Source: Glandiceps talaboti | Lineage: Eukaryota; Hemichordata; Enteropneusta; Spengelidae | DNA length: 15,000 nt | Direction: 5' to 3' | NCBI RefSeq assembly: GCF_964340395.1 | Contig: NC_135565.1 | Coordinates: 5,069,142 to 5,084,141 of the forward strand | Part shown: positions 8,171 to 15,000 of the stretch, piece after piece | Position numbering within the stretch: the stretch's first letter is position 1 | Layout of the letters: each line of letters starts with the position of its first letter | Notes under the pieces: generated by a model | Told to the model about the DNA's origin: nothing | Databases searched by the model: none | The model's input: only the letters and a program-made list of their open reading frames with translations | Translations under genes and position numbers: made by a program

Positions 8171-8489
8171 ACATGGTATGTTTACTTTCTCCCAAGGCCT
8201 AAACGTTTTGAACTATACACAGTGTTAACCACCATGTACAACTCAGAGCGATTACATTATTAGAAACCATATAGCGATCACTTCAAAACGGGACGTTTTC
8301 GAAGGTCAATGAGGGCGCTAACTTTAATCGTGCAGGAGTTGGAAAGAGACATCGAACACTTGTAACATCGTTAGAGAGTCGTCACTGCATTCTCATACTG
8401 ACGGTTGTGCTTTAAAAGATTTTAAATGACATGATGCCAATAACGGAGCTTCTGGGTTAGTATCGAGTCCAGTACTTCCGGTTAGGGGT
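8171..8489. other. Unassigned DNA with a small hairpin
   Basis: The only structure seen is a short hairpin at 8281-8304 (CTTC and AAACG arms pairing with CGTTT and GAAG around GGA). No gene is supported. Confidence 0.4.
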
Positions 8490-8499
8490 GGCCTCAGTT

Positions 8500-8665
8500 T
8501 GCACCAGTATATTCGAAACAAATTGATTGTTTTTATGGTGACAGATCATTGCCACAGTGGTCCACGTTTGTGAAATAAACTGCCACCTGCATTCTGTTCT
8601 CCAGAACTTTTTTTTAAAATCAGGTCTTAAAGACTCATCGTTTTAAAGAGGCTGATTTTGTTGTG
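8500..8665 (+). pseudogene. LINE reverse transcriptase C-terminal remnant, frameshifted
   Basis: Read with frame changes, the DNA gives the conserved tail order of CR1/L2-like ORF2 proteins. First comes YGDRS (8534-8548), then a block resembling ATVGPRLWN, then NKLPPAF (about 8573-8593), then an FKxxLK-type block (about 8615-8632), then THRFKEADF (about 8632-8660). At least four single-base losses or gains are needed between these blocks: near 8549, 8560, 8572 and 8632. It cannot make a working protein. The motif order is known for the family; the individual frameshifts are my reading. Confidence 0.6.
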
Positions 8666-8680
8666 AAATGTTCTGTTTGT

Positions 8681-8750
8681 ATTGTATTGTATTGTATTGT
8701 ATTGTATTGTATTGTATTGTATTGTATTGTATTGTATTGTATTGTATTGT
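8681..8750. repeat. (ATTGT)14 pentanucleotide repeat
   Basis: Fourteen perfect ATTGT units directly follow the LINE remnant and then drift to ATTTC units (8751-8760). The position fits the 3' tail of the LINE, later expanded by slippage. Confidence 0.95.
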
Positions 8751-8823
8751 ATTTCATTTCATTTTTCCCGGCCAACAGTACATGTAAATCCCACACTCTC
8801 AGGGTAGAGGTGCGGCTGATTGT

Positions 8824-8840
8824 CTATGTCTGTCTCGCTA

Positions 8841-8877
<37 letters not shown>

Positions 8878-8990
8878 ATGTATGTATGTATGTATGTACG
8901 TATGTACGTATGTATGTATGTATGTATGTATGTATGTACGTACGTACGTACGTATGTATGTATGTATGTATGTATGTATGTATGTATGTC

Positions 8991-8991
<1 letters not shown>
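8824..8991. repeat. Compound (TCTG)n/(TATG)n/(TACG)n microsatellite
   Basis: TCTG units at about 8840-8876 switch to TATG at 8877, with several TACG variants clustered at about 8896-8908 and 8936-8953. This is the same unit pair, TCTG followed by TATG, as the 471-720 locus. Confidence 0.95.
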
Positions 8992-9062
<71 letters not shown>

Positions 9063-9078
9063 TATATTTATATATATC
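8992..9078. repeat. (TA)n microsatellite
   Basis: A TA run of about 32 units to 9058 is followed by interrupted TATATTTATATA to 9078. Together with 8824-8991 it forms one compound locus of about 255 bp. Confidence 0.95.
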
Positions 9079-10112
9079 TTTCTCTCTCTACTCTCCTCTA
9101 GTATCCAGTCCCATTTTTAGTGACAGTGTTTTCTCATACCGTACAATGCAACACCATTGATTTGGGCTAAAGAAAAGCACTGTACCTCGCGACGTCAACG
9201 ATTGTTTATGAATTATAGTTTTCTTTTGGGGGTTGTTTTTGTTTACCTTTTAGATGTTCTTTTTTTTCAAATGTATATGACCAATTAATTACACGTGTTT
9301 CTATTAGTAATGGTATATTTACATGATGTCTGTACGCCTCCAGTAGTAATCCTTTAAATTATAAACTTAACAAGTTGCGTAATTTTTCATCGCGGAATGA
9401 CGTCACTGAATACATTTTATGTCAATCATTCGTGATTTGTGAGAGTGTTGCCTGTAGCAACGTGAAAAGTAATTAACATATTTGGGTAATTAGAAATATG
9501 ATCGTACATGTTTATGAAAACTGTGACAAGAAAAAGTCCTAACTTACATCCTTCATAGTAAAATGCATACAGAATGTCTTGAGTATATGTATCTCCATGA
9601 GTGTTCACAGGCAAAATATATACCTTCCTTTTAGTCAATGTCCAAGGATGCAATTAAACTAGACTATATCGTGCAATTATCTCAGAGTTCACCGTTTTAA
9701 AATGGTAAATCACACATTGGCATATTGATTAAGTTCCTGATGAGTAAAATTATGAAAAGTTAGTAAACTTCAACATTTCTTGTACCCAAGACGTTGTTTC
9801 TTAATTATTGTCACTTTAATAAATTTACTTCTATTTAATTCTACAAGATGAATACAGTCCCCTTCTTTCGTCTGTCTTATTTTATCACTGCCGGCTTTCC
9901 TTCATTATTGTCCGCCTATCTTCATTTATCCAATGTCCCTTTCCAGGTTCCCTTCTTACCTTCAATTCTGCCTATAAAGTTATGTAACTGTCGGTCCTCA
10001 CATTGATTGATCAATTCCTTGTGTGTTTTCTCTTCTAAATCCCTCCCTTCACCAGATTTCCTCCCTTTTCCTCTCCTCCCCCTCCTTTTTTAACTTTCAC
10101 TTTACTTCTTTG
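9079..10112. other. Unassigned intergenic DNA with a CRE palindrome
   Basis: A full TGACGTCA palindrome sits at 9398-9405. A minus-strand frame at 9426-9653 shows no domain. From about 9850 onward the plus strand becomes increasingly pyrimidine-rich and grades into the array at 10113. No gene or RNA is supported. Confidence 0.45.
9398..9405. promoter_or_regulatory. CRE/ATF palindrome TGACGTCA
   Basis: This is an exact full-length cAMP response element consensus. No promoter or exon is seen beside it, so function is unproven and a chance occurrence is possible. Confidence 0.2.
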
Positions 10113-10887
10113 TCTTCTCTTCTCTTCTCTTCTCTTCTCTTCTCTTCTCTTCTCTATTCTTTTCTTCTCTTCTGTTTTCTTCTCTTCTCTTCTCTTCTCC
10201 TCTCCTCTTTCCTTCCCTTCCCTTCCCTTCCCTTCCCTTCCCTTCCCTTCCCTTCTCTCCTCTCCTCTCCTCTCCTCATCTCTTCTCTTCTCTTCTCTTC
10301 TCTTCCCTTCCCTTCCCTTCCCTTCCCTTCCCTCCTCTCCTCTCCTCTCCTCTCCTCTCCTCTTCTCTTCTCTTCTCTTCTCTTCTCTTCTCTTCTCTTC
10401 TCTTCTCTTCTCTTCTCTTCTCTTCTCTTCCCTTCCCTTCCCTTCCCTTCCCTTCCCTCTCCTCTCCTCATCTCTTCTCTTCTCTTCTCTTCTCTTCTCT
10501 TCTCTTCTCTTCTCTTCTCTTCTCTTCTCTTCTCTCCTCTCATCTCTGCTCTTCTCTCTCCCTCTCCTCTCCTCTCCTCTCCTCTCCTCTCCTCTCCTCT
10601 CTTCTCTCTCTTCTCTTCTCTTCTCTTCTCTTCTCTTTCTTCTCTTCTCTCCTCCTCCTCTCCTCTCCTCTCCTCTCCTCTCCTCTCCTCTCCTCTCCTC
10701 TCCTCTCCTCTTCTCTTTCTCTTCTCTTCTCTCTCATCTCTTCTCTTCTCTTCTCTTCTCTTCTCTTCTCTTCTCTTCTCTTCTCTTTCTCTTCTTCTCT
10801 CTCTTCTCTTCTCTTCCCTTCCCTTCCCTTCCCTTCCCTTCTCTTCTCTTCTCTTCTCTTCTCTTCTCTTCTCTTCTCTTCTCTCCT
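10113..10887. repeat. Polypyrimidine pentanucleotide array (TTCTC/TTCCC/CTCCT)
   Basis: About 775 bp of the plus strand is T and C with only a few A or G. It is built from blocks of three related pentamers: TTCTC, TTCCC and CTCCT. The rare CATC interruptions at 10277, 10469, 10541 and 10735 are spaced 192, 72 and 194 bases, and the order CCTTC-block, CTCCT-block, CATC, TTCTC-block recurs around 10277 and 10469. This implies duplication of larger segments. Mirror-symmetric homopyrimidine DNA of this kind can form triplex (H-DNA). Open frames on both strands (LFSS and REEK repeats) are artefacts of the repeat. Confidence 0.95.
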
Positions 10888-10963
10888 AGCCTCTCCTCCT
10901 ATCCACCGTACCCCCCGACAGACAGACAGACAGACAAACTGACAAACAGACACACACACACCA
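10888..10963. repeat. Short C-run, (GACA)n and (CA)n cluster
   Basis: Six C at 10911-10916 are followed by GACA units to about 10936, degenerate GACAAAC units, and a CA run at about 10950-10961. Confidence 0.85.
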
Positions 10964-11004
10964 TCACTGCTGAAAATACCAGCATAACTAGCTACAACTC
11001 TATT

Positions 11005-11079
11005 CAATGTTTAAATCAAACATTGCTAACAGATGTTACATGTAGATATCACAATTCATTCTCACACTTCTTGTGATAT
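11005..11079. repeat. Two consecutive small hairpins
   Basis: CAATGTTT at 11005-11012 pairs with AAACATTG at 11018-11025 around a five-base loop. ATATCACAA at 11046-11054 pairs with TTGTGATAT at 11071-11079 around a 16-base loop. Both stems are perfect. No repeat family is recognised. Confidence 0.6.
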
Positions 11080-11843
11080 GTGACATTATCAAATTCTGAC
11101 CACTATGACTTATTAATCACCTCATGTAGTGTCTTCCCCCTGAAATAAAAGTGCACACATGACACACAATCCCTGCAACAGTATTATTTAGTATTTGAAA
11201 TAAGCCTACAAGTGCGAAAAAAGAAGGGGTTTAGAAAGAAATGCCAAGCTACAATGTATTATTTACGATGATCTTAGTGTCAATTTACCCGATTTGAGTT
11301 TCATAGGGATTTTATCCTTCTTTGACATGAAAGACATCTTCCCTCACACTTTTTGATTCCGTGTTCATTTCAGCTTATTTTACATGATCGTGAAGCGTGT
11401 GGGCATGCGCACCACTGCGCATTGGTTGTTGTCTAATGATCAAACTCTATCAGTACCCTGGTTGGAAATGATTTGTTGGCAAGCAATTACATAGTCCCGA
11501 GAATCAGTTTTTATTCCTAATTTTACACATGGACATCAAGCCAGTGTCCACACTACAGCCAATGGTTGCTTTATGTAATCAGTCGAACTGATCATTTTCA
11601 GGAGTATTAAGGTTGGGTGTATTGTTGTTAACGGGGAAAAGATGTTACAGTGAAAACCGAACTTTCAGCTTATTATATGATACTTAGAAAATAAAATGTT
11701 GTTGTTGGGGGGGGGGTACATGGTATAAGTGGGTGATAGCAGTGCTTCTGTTGAGTAGATATAAGTTCTGTACTATACGAAAAGTCATATTTGACCATGT
11801 CTTTCCATCCGGAGTAAAGCTTGAACAGAGGATGTGTAAATGT
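11080..11843. other. Unassigned intergenic DNA
   Basis: There are no supported genes. Features seen are a CG-containing patch at about 11400-11430 with two GCGCA words and an inverted CCAAT word, and a run of ten G at 11707-11716. Minus-strand frames at 11673-11887 cross the G run and show no domain. Confidence 0.45.
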
Positions 11844-11945
11844 GGTGAGTATGAGACGAAGTTCCACCTTTGACTTATTTTACCCACGGTGATCTCTCCT
11901 GGGGGTTGTAGACAGTCAAAAGTGGAACTGCGTCTCGTACTACCC
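11844..11945. repeat. Inverted repeat, 32-base arms
   Basis: The left arm at 11844-11875 and right arm at 11914-11945 match in inverted orientation at about 27 of 32 positions, including shared GAGACG, AGTTCCAC and TTTGACT. A 38-base spacer separates them. Clustered differences suggest an old insertion. It could be a small fold-back element or a transcribed hairpin. No target duplication is obvious. Confidence 0.65.
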
Positions 11946-12029
11946 CTGGACAGAGATGGTGGTTAGGTGGGTCACAGCTGCAGGTAGGGTAATGGTTGGG
12001 TAAAGGTCGGTAAATTTGATTTTTCGTGC

Positions 12030-12520
12030 TGTTTAGTTCAGTTCAATTCATTTATTTCAGTAACAGGGCCTCGGCCCCTCGTACATATAATCAAGTAAAT
12101 ACATAGCGAGATGGAGTGACTGAAAAGCATTTTGACAACTATAATTAGTCCAATGGTAAATAAATATACAAAATGAACAAAGTACATGAATGCAAGAAAA
12201 TACAATATCAAATCCTTGCTACAACTTGACGAGAATCTCTCCGTTTGAAGACCTTTAATAAATACAACGATAGTTGCGAAATGATAGTTTTATTGTTTGA
12301 GGACATGACTTCAATAAGCTTAGGGTTCATACGGTGTTCTCGGAGATGGAAAGAACTCATCTCTAATATCATTATATATAGAGGACATACATTTATAAAG
12401 TGGAATTCATTTTCTACAATATTTATATCTGTTGTATTCTTGCAATGTAACAAATTCTCTGATTGACCGGAAGTTTGAGATGACGACCAGATTCAATACC
12501 TAGCTTACAAGTCGTGTAAA
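12030..12520 (-). mobile_element. LINE (non-LTR) 3' end, minus strand
   Basis: On the minus strand the order is C-terminal reverse transcriptase coding remains (about 12500 to 12208), a 3' untranslated region, a GC-rich hairpin at 12066-12077 (GGGCC and GGCCC around two bases), and a terminal AAATAAATGAATTGAA-like tail ending near 12034. This is the standard 3' end of a CR1/jockey-like element inserted in reverse orientation. The 5' part is missing, as in most truncated copies. Confidence 0.75.
12208..12500 (-). pseudogene. LINE reverse transcriptase C-terminus, one frameshift
   Basis: The upstream part reads GIESGRHLKLPVNQRIC. After a one-base shift near 12447 the frame continues with HCKN, then VENEFHFINVCPLY, then a PKLIEVMSSNN block and KVFKRR, with a TGA stop at 12208-12210. 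The order R-x-C-x-x-C, E-x-E/D-F-H-F, x-x-C-P-x-Y, then a MSS block and a basic end is typical of the zinc-knuckle-like C-terminal tail of many invertebrate LINE ORF2 proteins. Upstream reverse transcriptase domains are absent, so the copy is dead. Confidence 0.7.
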
Positions 12521-12861
12521 CATTGGAAGTCCCAAAATATAAACTGCAAGACTACAAGTCACCAGGAACACCACACTGTTGTGAGTATAATTAAAGCAAT
12601 GGCCATTCAATAGCTTATGTCAACATATTGCAACTACAATAGGTTCAGTTTGTACCTATCTTACAAAATGTATGTAGCTGAAACCTTGGTTTCCGCTGTC
12701 GTATAACGAAAAGAAAGTTACCGCTACTATGAGTTTCATGTTTCATATATTTAAGAGAACAGACCCGGAATAGAACAATTCCATAATACATGGTTTTCTT
12801 GGCTACCGACAATTTGCGTCGCGTGACAAATTTCACAAGTACACCTTGTTTAAGCACTCAA

Positions 12862-12887
12862 CCCCCACCCATTCACCCCCCCCACCC
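12862..12887 (-). other. G-quadruplex motif on the minus strand
   Basis: Four C runs of 5, 3, 8 and 3 bases on the plus strand, separated by 1, 5 and 1 bases, meet the standard G3+N1-7 quadruplex pattern when read on the minus strand. Confidence 0.75.
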
Positions 12888-12901
12888 TACACAATATCAA
12901 T

Positions 12902-12950
12902 CACACGCGCGCACACACACATAACATACACACGCACGCATACACGAACA
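12902..12950. repeat. CA/CG alternating purine-pyrimidine tract
   Basis: A mostly alternating CACGCGCGCACACACACA stretch with later CACGCACGCATACAC has Z-DNA-forming composition. It lies 15 bases from the G-quadruplex motif and inside the split duplication. Confidence 0.7.
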
Positions 12951-13023
12951 TCCGACGAAGAGAACAGACCCGGAGTAGAACAATCCCATTACACATGGTT
13001 TTGAGTCGTGTGACAAATTTCCC

Positions 13024-13617
13024 ACTTCATTTGAACTCATTATTTCGGCCCTGTAAACAACGACTTTTCGCAAGGCTTTAATAACGATGCTGTTTTGTGT
13101 CGGCTATTTTGAACTGAAACATCAACGTACCATTAAAAGCCTGAAACTTGATACAGCTAAAACTAAAAGCTTTTCTGGATAAATTATTCAGAGAAGATTT
13201 GTGTTTTTTCGCTGGCATATCCCGAAGTCAGGGTATGATATATACGTCATATGTTCAGTTTTTGAACATGTACACTCCTTGAAACACTACTGCACGCATG
13301 ATGCTGTGCTGCTACGACTTGGAGTCGTATGGCATAGCTGACGATATCTGGTTGTTTTGCGGCTCAAATGTGTCAGCGCTGAAAAGAAGTGAGATTCAAA
13401 TCCATACAAAATATATCTTGAAGTTTATTATGTCACTTTGGGCTGCCATCGTGTTATTCGCAGGGCTGTGGAATGCAAGCAAGTGTATAATTTTACTTGT
13501 CAGTATACATAAGATTTTTCCCCAAAAAATGAGTTTTATTTCAGAGGTGGTGATCGGAGACAAAAAATACAATGTTGACATACCATGGATGGAAATAATA
13601 GTGGCACATTCTCCTCT
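13024..13617. other. Unassigned intergenic DNA
   Basis: A plus-strand frame opens at 13298 and includes one hydrophobic stretch at about residues 42-70 (ILKFIMSLWAAIVLF and following). It runs directly into the downstream microsatellite and matches no family I know. A small hairpin (ATGTTCA with TGAACAT) is at 13251-13269. No gene is called. Confidence 0.4.
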
Positions 13618-13661
13618 CGTCTGTCTGTGTTTCTGTCTGTCTGTCTATATGTATGTATGTA

Positions 13662-13694
<33 letters not shown>

Positions 13695-13704
13695 GCCTAT
13701 CTGC

Positions 13705-13739
<35 letters not shown>

Positions 13740-13840
13740 CTATCTATCTAGTATCTATCTATCTATCTATCTATCTGACTGACTGACTGACTGACTATCT
13801 AGCTAGCTATTCATCTATCTGTCTGTATGTCTGTCTGTCT
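13618..13840. repeat. Compound tetranucleotide array (TCTG/TATG/TATC/TGAC)
   Basis: TCTG units pass into a few TATG, then a long TATC/ATCT block at about 13661-13775 with occasional TGCC changes, then five TGAC units at about 13777-13796, then mixed TAGC and TCTG. Downstream to about 14070 the sequence stays TCTG/CT-like but degenerate. Confidence 0.93.
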
Positions 13841-14070
13841 GTTCTTGTCTAGTTTTTGTAATTCTATGTCTCTACAATTCTGTTTCTCTGCAATTCTGTC
13901 TCTATCTATCTCTCTAGATTTCTGCCTCTCTTCCTGCCTTTCCCATAATAAACACACACACATATCTCTCTCGCCCTGTACTCGTATGTCTATCTGTCTG
14001 TCTGCCTCCAAGACTCTGACTCCATGTCTATGTCTGTCAGTCTGTCGCTGTGTGTCTCACTCTCTTTCCC
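13841..14070. repeat. Degenerate TCTG/CT-rich tract
   Basis: Scattered TCTGTCT, TCTCTGC and CTCTCTC words are interrupted by unique bases. It appears to be the decayed flank of the neighbouring array, not an independent element. Confidence 0.6.
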
Positions 14071-14139
14071 TCTCTGTTCATAAGGAAAACATTATTGTTG
14101 CTTCACTTATGACTTAGATAGCACAGAGCGACACAGTAG

Positions 14140-14920
<781 letters not shown>

Positions 14921-15000
14921 TGAGCGCTCGTTACATACATCTGACACAATACCGTATAGGCGTATATATGGTGTTGTGTCAGATGTATAACGAGCGCTTG
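14921..15000. mobile_element. Palindromic fold-back element cut by window edge
   Basis: The left arm (from 14923, AGCGCTCGTTA, then TACATCTGACACAA, then ACC-x-TATA) is matched in inverted orientation by the right arm ending at 14998, with one two-base indel (extra CA at about 14935) and two or three substitutions around a short GGCG-type centre near 14960. The arms still pair, via wobbles, at the last base of the window, so the element may extend past it. It is MITE-like and its family is unknown. Confidence 0.65.

Larger units (their letters stand above)
8490..8760 (+). mobile_element. Truncated LINE (non-LTR) 3' end with (ATTGT)14 tail
   Basis: A decayed reverse-transcriptase C-terminus is followed by a simple-repeat tail, the usual structure of 5'-truncated CR1/L2/jockey-like insertions. 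Coding remains are at about 8500-8665 and the pentanucleotide tail at 8681-8750, ending in ATTTC units. The 5' end is indistinct. Clade assignment is not possible from so short a fragment. Confidence 0.65.
12753..13023. repeat. Split direct duplication (12753-12836, 12958-13023)
   Basis: Both copies start AAGAGAACAGACCCGGA, continue with TAGAACAAT, CATGGTTTT and end with GTGTGACAAATTT or GCGTGACAAATTT. Copy 2 lacks about 18-20 bases present in copy 1 (near 12795-12815). The copies are 205 bases apart and bracket the C-rich and CA/CG-rich tracts. Identity outside the gap is high by eye, so the duplication is fairly recent compared with other relics here. Confidence 0.8.

Noticed and set aside
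8663-9160. Frames of 79-165 codons with VLYCI, CMYV and YIYI runs
   Set aside because: They are products of the ATTGT, TATG and TA arrays. The only protein-like part is the LINE remnant upstream.
9426-9653. 75-codon minus-strand frame
   Set aside because: Short, no recognised motif, and no regulatory context.
10023-11007. Open frames of 129-288 codons on both strands
   Set aside because: They are translations of the polypyrimidine array (LFSS, REEK and GREG repeats) with no unique sequence of their own.
11958-12013. Telomere-like or G-quadruplex GGT/GGG-rich stretch
   Set aside because: The G runs are mostly two bases with irregular spacing, not a telomeric unit.
12245-12466. 73-codon plus-strand frame
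   Set aside because: It is the antisense shadow of the minus-strand LINE coding remnant.
12645-12857. 70-codon minus-strand frame overlapping copy 1 of the split duplication
   Set aside because: The frame is not kept in copy 2, which has a deletion and substitutions, and no family is recognised.
13298-13786. 162-codon plus-strand frame with a hydrophobic stretch
   Set aside because: About a third is microsatellite (LSIY repeats) and the rest matches no known family; the opposite strand is also open.

Overview
The window reads as non-coding nuclear DNA from a metazoan, most likely an invertebrate. The reasons are AT-rich single-copy sequence with no dense bacterial-style gene packing, very long perfect microsatellites (CT, TA, TATG, TCTG, TATC, ATTGT, TTCTC), decayed non-LTR retrotransposon ends, and fold-back (MITE-like) elements. 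The phylum cannot be decided from the sequence; molluscs, lophotrochozoans and lancelets all remain possible. I found no convincing host protein-coding exon. The long open frames are either translated microsatellites (CMYV, SLSL, YIYI or LFSS repeats) or short chance frames in AT-rich DNA.

Layout. 1-470: unique AT-rich DNA. 471-868: compound TCTG/TATG/CT/poly-C microsatellite. 870-1870: unassigned. 1855-2125: a hairpin and a diverged tandem duplication. 2126-3660: AT-rich, with one G/C-run inverted repeat. 3660-4115: a small patch with promoter-like signals (TATA-like box, initiator, NRF1-type palindrome) and a 34-codon frame, all weak. 4508-5140: two diverged copies of a roughly 345-bp unit. 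5194-5521: a 324-bp fold-back MITE with TA target duplication. 6375-6540: CAGA and purine-rich repeats. 6733-6864: a second fold-back palindrome, 132 bp. 7462-7645: TG and TA repeats, each followed by a hammerhead-ribozyme-like motif, the first with all invariant core bases. 7717-7960: TA repeat followed by a probable dispersed repeat. 8008-8170: CT repeat. 8490-8760: frameshifted 3' end of a plus-strand LINE with an (ATTGT)14 tail. 8824-9078: TCTG/TATG/TACG/TA compound repeat. 10113-10887: about 775 bp of almost pure pyrimidine strand made of three related pentamers in higher-order blocks. 11844-11945: a third hairpin. 12030-12520: minus-strand LINE 3' end with C-terminal coding remains. 12753-13023: a split direct duplication flanking a G-quadruplex motif and a Z-DNA-type tract. 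13618-14070: tetranucleotide repeats. 14142-14260: perfect CT repeat. 14921-15000: a fourth palindrome cut by the window edge.

No genes work together here. The region is an accumulation of mobile-element relics and expanded simple repeats. The most interesting items are the hammerhead-like pair at 7491-7643, the fully fold-back MITE at 5196-5519, and the higher-order polypyrimidine array at 10113-10887.
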